Assembly (NCBI GenBank): GCA_036677685.1
Contig: JAVBWA010000005.1
Location: forward strand, 62,001 to 126,000
DNA length: 64,000 bases
Reading direction: 5' to 3'
Origin: JAQUBU01 sp036677685
Lineage (GTDB): Bacteria > Bacillota > Syntrophomonadia > Syntrophomonadales > Syntrophomonadaceae
Shown here: positions 1-8,390 of the stretch, one piece after another
How the letters are laid out: each line of letters opens with the position of its first letter
How positions within the stretch are numbered: the stretch's first letter is position 1
Program-made: the position numbers and the translations under genes
Notes under the pieces: generated by a model
The model's database searches: none
Told to the model about the DNA's origin: nothing
What the model saw: the letters and a program-made list of their open reading frames with translations, nothing else

Positions 1-423
1 TTTACCCCCGATGCCGTAGCTGCTTCGGCAAGCTCAAGCACTTCAGAAAAAGCCAGTGTACTTACTATCGGTTCCAATAAATATAAGATAATGGGTGCCG
101 ACCAGACTGGCGATCAAGCTCCGTATATTAAAAACAGCCGTACCTTTTTGCCTATTCGGCCTGTTGCATATGCCGTGGGTATTACGGATTCCAATATCGG
201 GTGGGACGCTAAGACTCAAGAAGTTACACTTACCAAGGGTTCTGTTGTTGTTAAGCTGACCTTAAATGAAAAGACCATGTCGGTTAATGGCAAATCCGTG
301 ACCCTTGATAACGCTCCTGAAATCACTGGTGGACGTACATGCCTGCCAGTTGCCCAAGTAGTACAGGCCTTCGGAGCTACCGCAACTTGGGATGCTGCTG
401 CACAGACGGTTACTATTAAATAA
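1..423 (+). CDS. Copper amine oxidase N-terminal (stalk) domain protein, 5' truncated by window
   Basis: The reading frame is open from base 1, so the protein begins upstream; the internal ATG at 91 is not a convincing start. The visible 140 residues start with a Ser/Ala-rich linker followed by the stalk fold seen in copper amine oxidase N-terminal domains: a segment with RTFLPIRPVAYAVG, a strand-rich stretch (WDAKTQEVTLTKG), then a second GGRTCLPVAQVVQAFG unit and WDAAAQTVTIK at the C-terminus. In Clostridia such domains sit at the end of secreted or surface proteins, commonly as substrate- or wall-binding modules. Function of the whole protein cannot be given from this fragment. A hairpin terminator follows 43 bases after the stop. 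Confidence 0.8.
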   Translation, partial: FTPDAVAASASSSTSEKASVLTIGSNKYKIMGADQTGDQAPYIKNSRTFLPIRPVAYAVGITDSNIGWDAKTQEVTLTKGSVVVKLTLNEKTMSVNGKSVTLDNAPEITGGRTCLPVAQVVQAFGATATWDAAAQTVTIK

Positions 424-466
424 AGTTTAACTGAACTTCTCTGAGTTATACCTCAGACTTGAATTT

Positions 467-517
467 GAGGCTGTCCCTATGATCTAAAAACGGATTTAGG
501 GATGGCCTCTATTTTTT
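467..517 (+). terminator. Rho-independent terminator after the stalk-domain gene
   Basis: GAGGCTGTCCCTA pairs with TAGGGATGGCCTC (two G-U pairs) around a loop, followed by TATTTTTTT. The following 220 bases up to the spoIVFA-like gene show no gene that I can support. Confidence 0.8.
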
Positions 518-746
518 TGGCAATAAGACAAATGTAGCGGCATCCAAGCAACGCTAAAGTAATCGCTTAAAGCCCTTCTTCCATTGGAATCACCCCAGAA
601 ACAGATGCAGCTTCATTTTATACCGGTGTTATGATTCTGGAATATAATGTGAACTTGAAGTATATATTTATTTAGGAGCCTTGCAACGAACTGCGGTGGA
701 TAAGATGAAAAAAGTAATCAACAAAGGTAACCGGGGTGAATTTAAA

Positions 747-1316
747 ATGTTAAAAACTTTCAAATTACGGTTGTTGCTGGTGATTTTTTTGGTGGCCTTT
801 ACCGGTTGGGCTTTGCAATCGGGTAATAGCAGCCGGGATTTAGTGGAACCGGTTATAAAATATGTTTTAACCGATTATGGGGTGGAACAGCGCATCGCCG
901 ACTGGTTGCAAAACTTGCGGACATCCGAATCGGCGGTTCCCGCTGCGAGTAAAACTGCCCTGCAGCTGCCTTGTGAGTATATATCCATTGAACAAAATTA
1001 TGGCTGGCAATGGCAGGAAAACCAAAAGAAACAGGAGTTTTCCCCCGGAGTTTTGCTTAAAGTAAAGGACAACACTTTGATTAAGCCGGTCTGCCCAGGT
1101 CAGGTTATGGAGTTGTCGAGCAATGAGGATGGACGTACGGTCTTAGTTAAACATAGCGATAATTTATTTTCCTTATATGGAGGCTTGAAAGAAATTCTGG
1201 TTGAAGAGGGCAGTAAAGTAAACGCCAATCAGATACTGGGCAAAACCGGTGAACATTTCTACATAGAAATCAGAAACCGGGAAGGGCCGCAGGATCCCCA
1301 GCAGCTCTTTGAATAG
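747..1316 (+). CDS. SpoIVFA-like membrane protein with degenerate M23/LytM domain
   Basis: A short N-terminus is followed by one membrane segment (LRLLLVIFLVAFTGWAL) and a C-terminal LytM-like fold: VLLKVKDNTLIKPVCPG, then VKHSDNLFSLYGGL, then FYIEIRNREGPQDP. In active M23 peptidases the last motif carries a zinc-binding His (as in LHFEIR); here it is Tyr, so the domain is probably non-catalytic, as in SpoIVFA, which holds the sigma-K processing protease SpoIVFB in check. The next gene, 2 bases downstream, is the SpoIVFB-type protease. Start chosen at ATG 747 after GGGGTGA; ATG 705 and TTG 681 are in frame and possible. The assignment to the SpoIVF system is inference from fold plus neighbour. 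Confidence 0.7.
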   Translation: MLKTFKLRLLLVIFLVAFTGWALQSGNSSRDLVEPVIKYVLTDYGVEQRIADWLQNLRTSESAVPAASKTALQLPCEYISIEQNYGWQWQENQKKQEFSPGVLLKVKDNTLIKPVCPGQVMELSSNEDGRTVLVKHSDNLFSLYGGLKEILVEEGSKVNANQILGKTGEHFYIEIRNREGPQDPQQLFE

Positions 1317-1318
1317 TA

Positions 1319-2179
1319 ATGAGACTGGGCAGAATTGCAGGAGTGGGCCTGCGCTTGAATCTGCTTTTTATTCTCCTGCTTGTTATTTACGCTTACCAGG
1401 GCTACGGGCGCGAAATAATGATAATTTTTACGTCCCTGCTTATTCATGAGATTGCACATACTATAGTTGCCCTGACGATGGGTATTAAAGTTGAGGAAGT
1501 TGAACTGCTGCCCTTTGGCGGGCAAGCCAGGATTGAAGATTTTACGGGACTGGAACCTGCCAAGGAAATATATATGGCTCTGGCTGGACCTGTGATCAGT
1601 CTGAGCTTGGCGGCTCTTTTTTATTTTCTGGAGCAAAACCGGGCCAATCAAGCAATAAACTTTTTTATTACTGTCAACGCGACTCTAGGTTTCTTTAATC
1701 TCCTGCCTGCCTTGCCGCTGGATGGGGGCAGAATACTGCGCGGAATTTTAGCCCCGCTGCTAGGGTACCGCAAGGCAACCCGCACCGCCGCCTGGCTTGG
1801 TCAGGGGCTGGCCTTGGCCATTATAGCCTATGGGGCTTATCTCACCTACCGGAATTTAATCGGAGCCAATTATATTATCATAGGGGTTATTCTTTTTTGG
1901 GCTGCACGGCGGGAAGGGAAGCTGCTCCTCTATTCATTCATGCGTTTTTTAGTAAACAAAAAGGGCGAACTCGCCAAAAAGGCTTTTCTGCCGTGTATGC
2001 AGGTGGTCGGTCAGCCCGATGTGCTTGTCAAGGATATTCTGAATACAAGCAGGCCGGGTATTTATTTGATGGTTATGGTAGTTAATGCAAGGGATCAGTT
2101 GATGGGGATAAAAACGGAAGCCGAGCTTATCGAATGTTTATTGGAAAAAGGCCCCCGGGCTACCTTGAGGGATTGCTAA
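1319..2179 (+). CDS. SpoIVFB-like M50 site-2 intramembrane metalloprotease
   Basis: An integral membrane protein of 286 residues with the zinc motif HEIAH at residues 43-47 inside a membrane helix and the second M50 signature LLPALPLDGGR near residue 135, which supplies the Asp ligand. The C-terminal part (VVGQPDVLVKDIL to the end) resembles a single CBS-type regulatory module, as in SpoIVFB. Family members cleave membrane-bound substrates; SpoIVFB releases pro-sigma-K in the mother cell during sporulation. It lies 2 bases after the SpoIVFA-like gene, so the two are surely co-transcribed and probably form the protease/inhibitor pair. It could alternatively be a housekeeping M50 peptidase; substrate is not determinable here. 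Confidence 0.85.
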   Translation: MRLGRIAGVGLRLNLLFILLLVIYAYQGYGREIMIIFTSLLIHEIAHTIVALTMGIKVEEVELLPFGGQARIEDFTGLEPAKEIYMALAGPVISLSLAALFYFLEQNRANQAINFFITVNATLGFFNLLPALPLDGGRILRGILAPLLGYRKATRTAAWLGQGLALAIIAYGAYLTYRNLIGANYIIIGVILFWAARREGKLLLYSFMRFLVNKKGELAKKAFLPCMQVVGQPDVLVKDILNTSRPGIYLMVMVVNARDQLMGIKTEAELIECLLEKGPRATLRDC

Positions 2180-2186
2180 AATAAAA

Positions 2187-2224
2187 GTAAGGCGTAAGGG
2201 GTTAGGGGTGAGGGGTGAGGGGCG
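2187..2224 (+). repeat. G-rich short interspersed repeat, copy 1
   Basis: The sequence reads GTAAGGCGTAAGG followed by three or more GGGGT-type runs. Closely related sequence occurs in inverted orientation at 11031-11056 and 26307-26335. It lies 8 bases after the M50 protease stop. Otherwise the 200-base gap before the next gene shows nothing else I can name. Confidence 0.7.
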
Positions 2225-2376
2225 AATAACTTTAGTTCTGCAGTTAAGGCATGTTGTTGGGGTCTGATTGCAAAAATTCAGGAAAGCAGGCCATTCCTAT
2301 TGCATAGTGAAGGTTATTACTCAAGTTTTGTGGTAATATATATATTACTGATTATTTGCTGGCAATGGAGGATAAT

Positions 2377-4227
2377 ATGAAGGACAGGCTTTTCCGGGAT
2401 GTACTGCCGCGGGTTGCCAAACCCGCCCGTTATACCGGCAATGAAGTTAACATTATAAAAAAAGACTGGGATAAAAGCCCGATAAAAATGGCCTTTGCTT
2501 TTCCCGATGTTTATGAAGTTGGGATGTCGCATTTAGGAGGCAAGATACTGTACGGTCTGGTGAATGAAAAAAGCCCGCATCTGCTGGAGCGGGCCTTTGC
2601 GCCCTGGCCCGATATGGAAGAAGTAATGCGCCAGGAAGGCATTTCGCTTTACAGCCTGGAGTCATTTCGGCCTTTGCGGGATTTTGACTTGCTTGGCTTT
2701 TCCCTGCAGTATGAACTGTCCATAAGCAATGTTCTGAACATGCTGGATTTGGCGGGGATTCCGGCCTGGAGCCGGGAGCGGGACGACAGCTTTCCTTTAA
2801 TTACGGCCGGGGGGCCGGTAGTATTCAATCCCGAGCCGTTTGCCGACTTTTTCGATGCCTTTTTAATTGGCGACGGCGAAGAAGTTTTGCTGGAATTTAT
2901 GGATGCCATGCATAAGAACCGCGAACTGCCTAAAACGGAAAAGCTGATGAAGCTTGCCGCCATAGAGGGAGTATATGTTCCGGCCTTGTATAGTGTGGAA
3001 TACAACGATGATAAAACTCTAAAAGCCATGACTCCCCAGGCCGGGGCTCCCTTCACGGTTCGCAAAAGGGTGGTCAGGGATCTTGATGAGGCTTATTATC
3101 CGGATAAACCGATTGTACCTTATATGGAAATAATCCATGACCGGGCTGCCCTGGAAGTAATGCGCGGCTGTCAGCGGGGTTGTCGTTTCTGTCACGCTGG
3201 GATAGTCTACCGTCCGGTCCGGGAAAGAAGCCGGGCCCGGTTGGAAGAACAGGCCCGGCGGCAGTTGCGGAGTACCGGTTATGAGGAGGTTTCCCTGGCT
3301 TCATTGAGCACCTTGGATTATTCGGGGCTGGACCCGCTGGTAAAAGATCTGGTCAAAGAATATGGTGACAAAGGTATCGGTGTATCATTGCCTTCATTGC
3401 GCGTAGACGCGTTTTCGATCGAACTCGCCAATGAAGTACAGAAGGTTCGCAAAACTACTTTAACCCTGGCTCCGGAAGCAGGAACCCAGCGGCTGCGTGA
3501 TGTCATCAATAAAAATGTCACCGATGAGCAGCTGTTTAACGCAGTGGAGGCAGCCTTTAAATCCGGTTGGCTTTCGGTAAAACTTTACTTTATGTTTGGC
3601 TTGCCAAGTGAAACCGAAGAGGATTTGGAAGGAATTATAGGCCTGCTCCAGCAGGTTAAAAATATCGGCGACCGCTACAGCCGCCGGCCGGTGGAAATAA
3701 GGGCCAGCCTGGCCTGCTTCGTTCCCAAGGCCCACACGCCTTTCCAGTGGCGAACTCAAAACAGCATTGAGGAACTGGAGAATAAGCGCCAACTTTTATA
3801 CAAATGGAAAAGAAAACGTATTAAACTTAGTTTTCATGACAGCCGGACCAGTTATTTGGAAGGAGTAATTGCCCGCGGAGACCGGAGGCTCTCGGCTGCC
3901 ATATATCTGGCATGGCAAAAGGGATGCAAATTCGATGGCTGGTCGGAGTATTTTCATTTTGACCGGTGGATGGAGGCCTTCAGCGAATGCGGGATCGACC
4001 CCGGGTTCTATACGGAGCGCTCCCGGGCCTATACTGAAAAATTACCCTGGGATTTTATCGATATCGGGGTCAGTAAAGCTTATCTATATGAAGAAAATGA
4101 GATGGCTAAAATGGCCGAAACCACACCGGACTGCCGGCAGGCAGGATGCAGTTCTTGCGGGCTCTGCCCTGCTTTTGGCGTGAGTTTGGATATCAAGGAG
4201 GCCGGCAACTATGATTCTGAGAGTTGA
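2377..4227 (+). CDS. Radical SAM protein, TIGR03960 type (B12-binding-like N-terminus)
   Basis: The N-terminal 200 residues resemble the cobalamin-binding-like region of B12-radical SAM enzymes (FPDVYEVGMSHLG, then GGPVVFNPEPFADFFDAF and GDGEE). The radical SAM cluster motif CQRGCRFC sits at about residues 265-272, and a Cys-rich tail (CRQAGCSSCGLCP) ends the protein. ATG 2377 is chosen because GGAGG lies 5 bases upstream; a TTG 21 bases earlier is possible. The gene overlaps the DUF2344 gene by 17 bases, and this pair sits just upstream of rng in many Clostridia and relatives. The pair has been suspected of acting in RNA or ribosome maturation; the actual reaction is unknown to me. Confidence 0.88.
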   Translation: MKDRLFRDVLPRVAKPARYTGNEVNIIKKDWDKSPIKMAFAFPDVYEVGMSHLGGKILYGLVNEKSPHLLERAFAPWPDMEEVMRQEGISLYSLESFRPLRDFDLLGFSLQYELSISNVLNMLDLAGIPAWSRERDDSFPLITAGGPVVFNPEPFADFFDAFLIGDGEEVLLEFMDAMHKNRELPKTEKLMKLAAIEGVYVPALYSVEYNDDKTLKAMTPQAGAPFTVRKRVVRDLDEAYYPDKPIVPYMEIIHDRAALEVMRGCQRGCRFCHAGIVYRPVRERSRARLEEQARRQLRSTGYEEVSLASLSTLDYSGLDPLVKDLVKEYGDKGIGVSLPSLRVDAFSIELANEVQKVRKTTLTLAPEAGTQRLRDVINKNVTDEQLFNAVEAAFKSGWLSVKLYFMFGLPSETEEDLEGIIGLLQQVKNIGDRYSRRPVEIRASLACFVPKAHTPFQWRTQNSIEELENKRQLLYKWKRKRIKLSFHDSRTSYLEGVIARGDRRLSAAIYLAWQKGCKFDGWSEYFHFDRWMEAFSECGIDPGFYTERSRAYTEKLPWDFIDIGVSKAYLYEENEMAKMAETTPDCRQAGCSSCGLCPAFGVSLDIKEAGNYDSES

Positions 4228-4891
4228 ATACCGGGTTGGCCCCGAACTTAAGTTTCTGGCAAATCTCGATATGATGCATTTAATGAGCCGGTCTCTAAGG
4301 CGGGCAGAGATTCCCTATGCCTTGAGTGCAGGGTTTAATCCGCATATTAAACTGTCCATGGGGACGGTTTTGCCGGTGGGGCTGTGGGGTGAACGGGAAT
4401 ATTTTGATTTGGAATTAAGCCGGCCCATGCCGGTGGAAGAGTTTATGCAAAGAATGAAAGAGGCTTTACCGCCCTATTTGGAATTGAAGGACTGCTGGGA
4501 AATTGACACAGACACAACTTCCTTGATGAAAAGCATCAATGCGGCTGCTTATGTTTTTGTTCTCCGGCCTTCTGCCGATATGGAACTTGACCGGTGGCGG
4601 GAGGATCTGCTGGCCCGGGAAAGCCTGCAGGTAGTCAGCCGGGGCAAGAAAAAGGGACTTGACAAAGACTTGCGCAAGGGTATTTATAAAATAGGGATTG
4701 AAAACGATGATAAAATTAAAAGGTTGGAATTTTGGGTTAGTGTTGGTGAGCCCCTCAATGTCAGATATGATGAATTGGAGGAATTGCTGCTGAATACCGG
4801 CATTAAAAAGGAAGCCATTCTCGATGTATACCGCAGCAGCAACTATGTAATGCAGGGGCAGCAATTTTTTAGTCCTGTTGAAAAAAGGTGA
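4211..4891 (+). CDS. DUF2344 / TIGR03936 radical SAM-linked protein
   Basis: A 226-residue protein beginning MILRVEYRVGPELKFLANLD and containing the GFNPHIKLSMGTVLPVG signature typical of the TIGR03936 family, which is always found fused to or directly after a TIGR03960 radical SAM protein. Here the two genes overlap by 17 bases, so translation is likely coupled. No catalytic residues are recognisable. It probably acts as substrate-handling partner of the upstream enzyme; that is inference from strict linkage. Confidence 0.85.
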   Translation: MILRVEYRVGPELKFLANLDMMHLMSRSLRRAEIPYALSAGFNPHIKLSMGTVLPVGLWGEREYFDLELSRPMPVEEFMQRMKEALPPYLELKDCWEIDTDTTSLMKSINAAAYVFVLRPSADMELDRWREDLLARESLQVVSRGKKKGLDKDLRKGIYKIGIENDDKIKRLEFWVSVGEPLNVRYDELEELLLNTGIKKEAILDVYRSSNYVMQGQQFFSPVEKR

Positions 4892-4897
4892 ATTATT

Positions 4898-6325
4898 TTG
4901 ATTAGGGAAATCATTGCTGAGGTCTATCCCTGGGAATCAAGGGTGGGCATAGTGGAAGACGGCCGGTTGGCAGAAGTATTCTGGGCCGATCAGAGTGAAA
5001 ATGTTGGGAATATATACAAAGGCAGGGTAAAGGATGTTTTGCCCGGACTTTCCTGTGCCTTTATCGATATAGGCCTGGTGAAAAACGCCTTTCTTTACGC
5101 CGGTGATGTGGTTTTGCCGGGAAGCAAAAAGGGGATCAACGCCTTTGACCTACTCAAAAGCGGCCAGGATATTATGGTTCAAGTCAAGAAGGAAGCTTTT
5201 GCCGAAAAGGGGGCGCGGGTAACCGGTGATCTAACCATTCCCGGACGTTTTTTGGTTTTACTGCCTTATCAAAATGAGGTGTCGATCTCCCGGAAGATAA
5301 CCGATGACGAGCGCCGCACGCACTTAAGGACCATTATAGAGGAACATAAGCCGCATGGGACCGGTATCATCTTGAGAACTGCCTGCCTGGAAGCTGAAGA
5401 CCAGGAAATACTGAGGGATTTGCAGAAACTCATCCAAGCCTGGGAAGAAGTAAACCAGCGCTATAACAACCATAGGGCGGCCAGCTTGATTTATGAGGAT
5501 ATCGACGTATTGGAGAGGACCCTGCGCGATTACCTGGATTGCAGTATATCCCGGGTGGTAATAAATAATCCGCGCCTGCGCGAGAGGATAGTTTCCTACA
5601 TAGAGAAGCAAAAGGCTATAAGCGGTATAAATGTCGAGTTTCAGGAAGGCGACCTTTTTGAAAAATACGGCCTTGAGAAAGATATAAGAAGGTCGCTGCG
5701 CCGTAAAGTCTGGCTTAAAAGCGGTGGTTACCTGATATTTGACAATACAGAGGCTATGACCGTTATCGATGTTAACAGCGGGAAATTTACCGGTAAATGC
5801 GATTTTGAGGAAACAATTTTTAAAATCAATACTGAGGCGGCACTGGAGATTCCCCGGCAGCTTCGTTTAAGAAGTTTGGGCGGGATAATTCTCATTGATT
5901 TTATTGATATGAAAGACAAGAGCAATGAAGATGAAGTCATAAACAGTCTGCGCCAGGAATTGGAAAAGGATAAAGCCCACACCCGCATCATTGGTATGAC
6001 CGGGCTGGGCTTTTTGGAAATGACACGCAAGAAATCCCGTTATGGGGTGGTGGAGTTTTTTACCGACGAATGTAACACCTGCAATGGCAAGGGGCATACC
6101 ATTAATCTACTGGCCTTATCCTGTGAAGTAAAGACGAAGCTTGCCAACATGGGATATGTGGAAAGTGAAGAGATAAGCTGTGAAGCCCACCCCCGGTTTA
6201 TAAAACTCATCAAGGATGATGAAAAAAACCTGAATTATATTGAAAAACGCACCGGCAAGAAAATAAAATTGATTGCCAACCCCAACCTGAATTTGACTGA
6301 ATATAATATAAATGCGAGAAGTTAA
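4898..6325 (+). CDS. rng: Ribonuclease G (Rne/Rng family)
   Basis: 475 residues with an N-terminal S1 RNA-binding domain (about residues 35-120, GNIYKGRVKDVLPGLSCAFIDIG) and an RNase H-like catalytic core. The metal-binding aspartates lie in FDNTEAMTVIDVNSGK and IILIDFIDM, and the zinc-link CNTCNGKG is near residue 392. The enzyme processes rRNA precursors and tRNA and degrades mRNA. It starts with TTG 4898 after AAGGTG. The length fits RNase G rather than the longer RNase E. It ends the operon with the radical SAM pair and lies upstream of rplU, as in many Clostridia, but here an ECF sigma operon intervenes. Confidence 0.95.
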   Translation: MIREIIAEVYPWESRVGIVEDGRLAEVFWADQSENVGNIYKGRVKDVLPGLSCAFIDIGLVKNAFLYAGDVVLPGSKKGINAFDLLKSGQDIMVQVKKEAFAEKGARVTGDLTIPGRFLVLLPYQNEVSISRKITDDERRTHLRTIIEEHKPHGTGIILRTACLEAEDQEILRDLQKLIQAWEEVNQRYNNHRAASLIYEDIDVLERTLRDYLDCSISRVVINNPRLRERIVSYIEKQKAISGINVEFQEGDLFEKYGLEKDIRRSLRRKVWLKSGGYLIFDNTEAMTVIDVNSGKFTGKCDFEETIFKINTEAALEIPRQLRLRSLGGIILIDFIDMKDKSNEDEVINSLRQELEKDKAHTRIIGMTGLGFLEMTRKKSRYGVVEFFTDECNTCNGKGHTINLLALSCEVKTKLANMGYVESEEISCEAHPRFIKLIKDDEKNLNYIEKRTGKKIKLIANPNLNLTEYNINARS

Positions 6326-6365
6326 GATTTAGGCAAAAGGTATATTAATATCTTTAAATTAAACT

Positions 6366-6397
6366 AAGCTGCTGAGTTGGTTGAATTTCAGCGGCTT
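6366..6397 (+). terminator. Weak hairpin terminator after rng
   Basis: AAGCTGCTGA pairs with TCAGCGGCTT (one G-U pair) over a 12-base loop, followed by an A/T-rich tail rather than a clean T run. Confidence 0.5.
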
Positions 6398-6473
6398 ATT
6401 TATTGCGTGGAATCAGAAGCCGGAGACAAACTTTAAAACTGAACCCTTTTGAATTTTCTGTGTAAATAACAAT

Positions 6474-6578
6474 AACGAGGCGCAAAGATGTCTCCCGCTG
6501 ATTTATACGGATTCTGATGATCCGCTTCGCTGCAGCGGTGTGCTGAAACTGCTCCCGCAGTTTCCTCCGATGCTTAAA
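6474..6578 (+). repeat. Modular hairpin repeat, copy A (internally deleted)
   Basis: It begins AACGAGGCG and ends with the GCAGTTT...CCGATGCTTAAA module typical of the family, but lacks the two central hairpins. It lies just upstream of the ECF sigma gene, so it would be in that gene's leader or promoter region. Confidence 0.7.
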
Positions 6579-6601
6579 ACCATTATAAAGGTGATCATGA
6601 A

Positions 6602-7138
6602 ATGCGGCTGCTCGACAAAATCACGGCAAAAAGAATCAGGGATGGTGATGTAGAAGCCTTTGAAGAATTCATTCACAAATACCAGGATAAGCTGTTTAGT
6701 TACTGCTTTCGCCTGGTGGGCAATTTCCATATTGCCGAAGAACTTGCCCAGGAAACTTTCTTAAAATTCTACCGGAGTATAGCATCCTACGACTATATGA
6801 AAGCCGGTCTGGCAACCTGGCTCTTCAGGATAGCCCGGAATACCTGTTTAAACTATTTAAGAAGTGACATTCATGATTGGACCTGCGAAGCGGGAGAATT
6901 ACCTGGTGCAGCAGAGTCGCCCGAAGATCTATATTTGGCCGCGGAAGAGCACCGGGAGCTTTTTATGGCTCTGCAAAAGCTCTCACTGGAAGGGCGGGAA
7001 ATGATCCTGATGAAAGATTATCTTGGTTTTAGCTGCCGTGAACTGGCATCCATATTCCAAATTCCGACCGGTACGGTAAAATCCCGCTTGCATAACCTGC
7101 GCGGGCAGCTAAGAGAATTGATTGGTGATGAAATATGA
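6602..7138 (+). CDS. ECF-type RNA polymerase sigma factor
   Basis: 178 residues with region 2 (FEEFIHKYQDKLFSYCFRLVG, then ELAQETFLKFYRS and ATWLFRIARNTCLNYLR) and region 4 helix-turn-helix (LSLEGREMILMKDYLGFSCRELASIF...GTVKSRLHNLR). It directs polymerase to an extracytoplasmic-stress or cell-envelope regulon that cannot be identified here. The start ATG follows AAGGTGATC. Its stop overlaps the next gene's ATG (ATGA), and that gene encodes a small one-helix membrane protein, the usual place for an anti-sigma factor. Confidence 0.92.
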   Translation: MRLLDKITAKRIRDGDVEAFEEFIHKYQDKLFSYCFRLVGNFHIAEELAQETFLKFYRSIASYDYMKAGLATWLFRIARNTCLNYLRSDIHDWTCEAGELPGAAESPEDLYLAAEEHRELFMALQKLSLEGREMILMKDYLGFSCRELASIFQIPTGTVKSRLHNLRGQLRELIGDEI

Positions 7139-7455
7139 TTAATCGGCAAGATTACCGAAAACGATGGAATAGTCTGCCTATGGAAAAATGTCCGCCTGGC
7201 CTATGCCGAAAGGTGGTAAGGGAGTCGGGAATTTTGAACCATACAAGTAAAAGTTCATGCTCCAACTCGCCTTTCTTTTATACGATTGGCAGTATAACCA
7301 TGACTTTGTTACTTCTATTGATGACTGGAATAAATCTGCGCACGGATAATATGAACAGTCAGGAACGTTTGACTCTCAATACGGTGAGCATTTTGGAGGA
7401 AATGTCTGCAGGTATGCAAACATTTTTCTCCATTCTTGAAAGGAGTGACTTTTAA
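7135..7455 (+). CDS. Small single-pass membrane protein, candidate anti-sigma factor
   Basis: 106 residues: a basic cytoplasmic N-terminus with two Cys (EKCPPGLCRKVV), one membrane helix at about residues 48-66 (FYTIGSITMTLLLLLMTGI) and a short outer tail. ATGA overlap with the sigma gene shows translational coupling. No HxxxCxxC zinc anti-sigma motif is present, so the role rests on position and topology only. Confidence 0.6.
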   Translation: MINRQDYRKRWNSLPMEKCPPGLCRKVVRESGILNHTSKSSCSNSPFFYTIGSITMTLLLLLMTGINLRTDNMNSQERLTLNTVSILEEMSAGMQTFFSILERSDF

Positions 7456-7905
7456 ATGAAAAAGGTATTTATGATTTTAGTATCGCTTATAATTCTTTTA
7501 GGAATTTTCGTAGTGGAAGGCGGCTCTATCAGGATCTTACTCTGCATCAGTTCTTTCGTACCGATTTTTTTGGGGACTCTTGTCTGCTGCGCTTTCACAT
7601 TCTCTTGCTCTGAAATTACCAGGGCTTTTAAGCATGCGTTCAATGAAATCAGCATACCTGAAAAACTGGAAATATATAAGCAAGACCTGCAAGTTATACG
7701 CTTCCTTTCAAATAACATAATCTATTGGGCAGTATCCATTGTTATTCTTGCTTTAATCGGCATTCTGGCAAATGTCAGCAACCCCAGTGAACTGGGACCC
7801 AAGGTAGCAATTGCATTTACCGCCTTGCTCTATGGCTTTACGACCCGGACCGTGCTCTTGATGCCCATGGAATCAAGTCTGAACAAAAAGATTTTAGCTG
7901 ATTAG
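7456..7905 (+). CDS. Membrane protein resembling a shortened MotA/TolQ/ExbB proton-channel subunit
   Basis: 149 residues with four hydrophobic segments. The order recalls MotA: GGSIRILLCISSFVPIFLG, then SEITRAFKHAF, a soluble stretch, and a final GPKVAIAFTALLYGFTTRTV followed by a PMESSLNKK tail, which parallels the closing helices of MotA-type subunits. It is much shorter than MotA (about 260 residues) because the large cytoplasmic loop is reduced. It starts on the base after the candidate anti-sigma stop, so the three genes form one operon. No MotB/ExbD partner is visible nearby, so channel function is uncertain. Confidence 0.5.
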   Translation: MKKVFMILVSLIILLGIFVVEGGSIRILLCISSFVPIFLGTLVCCAFTFSCSEITRAFKHAFNEISIPEKLEIYKQDLQVIRFLSNNIIYWAVSIVILALIGILANVSNPSELGPKVAIAFTALLYGFTTRTVLLMPMESSLNKKILAD

Positions 7906-7919
7906 ACTCAGAGGGAACT

Positions 7920-8060
7920 AGTTAAAGAATCCAGGTCAGTCTTGACTTGGAGAACCGTTTGTGTTAAGTTTTTATTTGGGTTGCACGTTTTTGCAACCGC
8001 ACAGTGCGGGTTAGAAATGGCGATTGGCCTACCTGGCAACTGGCGAGTCTAAAAGATGTG
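7920..8060 (+). promoter_or_regulatory. Probable L21 leader RNA upstream of rplU
   Basis: The 170-base leader before rplU contains consecutive hairpins: GTTGCA...TGCAAC (7980-7997), CCGCA...TGCGG (7997-8009), and a further GGCGA...TGGC region before GGAGG. Position and hairpin series match the known Firmicutes L21 leader, which controls the rplU-prp-rpmA operon. I cannot run a covariance model, so this rests on pattern and place. Confidence 0.5.
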
Positions 8061-8075
8061 GAGGTGTTGTATAGA

Positions 8076-8390
8076 GTGTATGCTATTATTCAAACTGGTG
8101 GCAAGCAGTACAAAGTCAGTGAAGGCCTGGTATTGAAAGTTGAAAAGCTGGAGGCTGAAGCCGGCGACAAATTGGTTCTCGATCAAATCTTAATGCTTAA
8201 TGATGAGAACGGCAACGCGAAGATTGGCAGTCCGCTGCTTGAAGGAGCCCGGGTAACGGTGGAAGTTATCGAACAGGGTAGAGACAAGAAGGTTGTTGTT
8301 TATAAGTACAAAAAGCGGAAAAATTATCGCAAGAAGCAAGGCCATCGTCAACCGTTTACAAAAATTAAAGTTGAAAAAATCGAGGGTTAA
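8076..8390 (+). CDS. rplU: 50S ribosomal protein L21
   Basis: 104 residues starting MYAIIQTGGKQYKVSEG with the typical basic tail YKYKKRKNYRKKQGHRQPFT. GTG 8076 is chosen as start because it gives the family N-terminus and lies 11 bases after GGAGG; upstream in-frame sequence belongs to the leader. L21 binds 23S rRNA near L20. Its stop overlaps the start of the Prp protease gene (TAATG), giving the usual L21-Prp-L27 operon. Confidence 0.97.
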   Translation: MYAIIQTGGKQYKVSEGLVLKVEKLEAEAGDKLVLDQILMLNDENGNAKIGSPLLEGARVTVEVIEQGRDKKVVVYKYKKRKNYRKKQGHRQPFTKIKVEKIEG

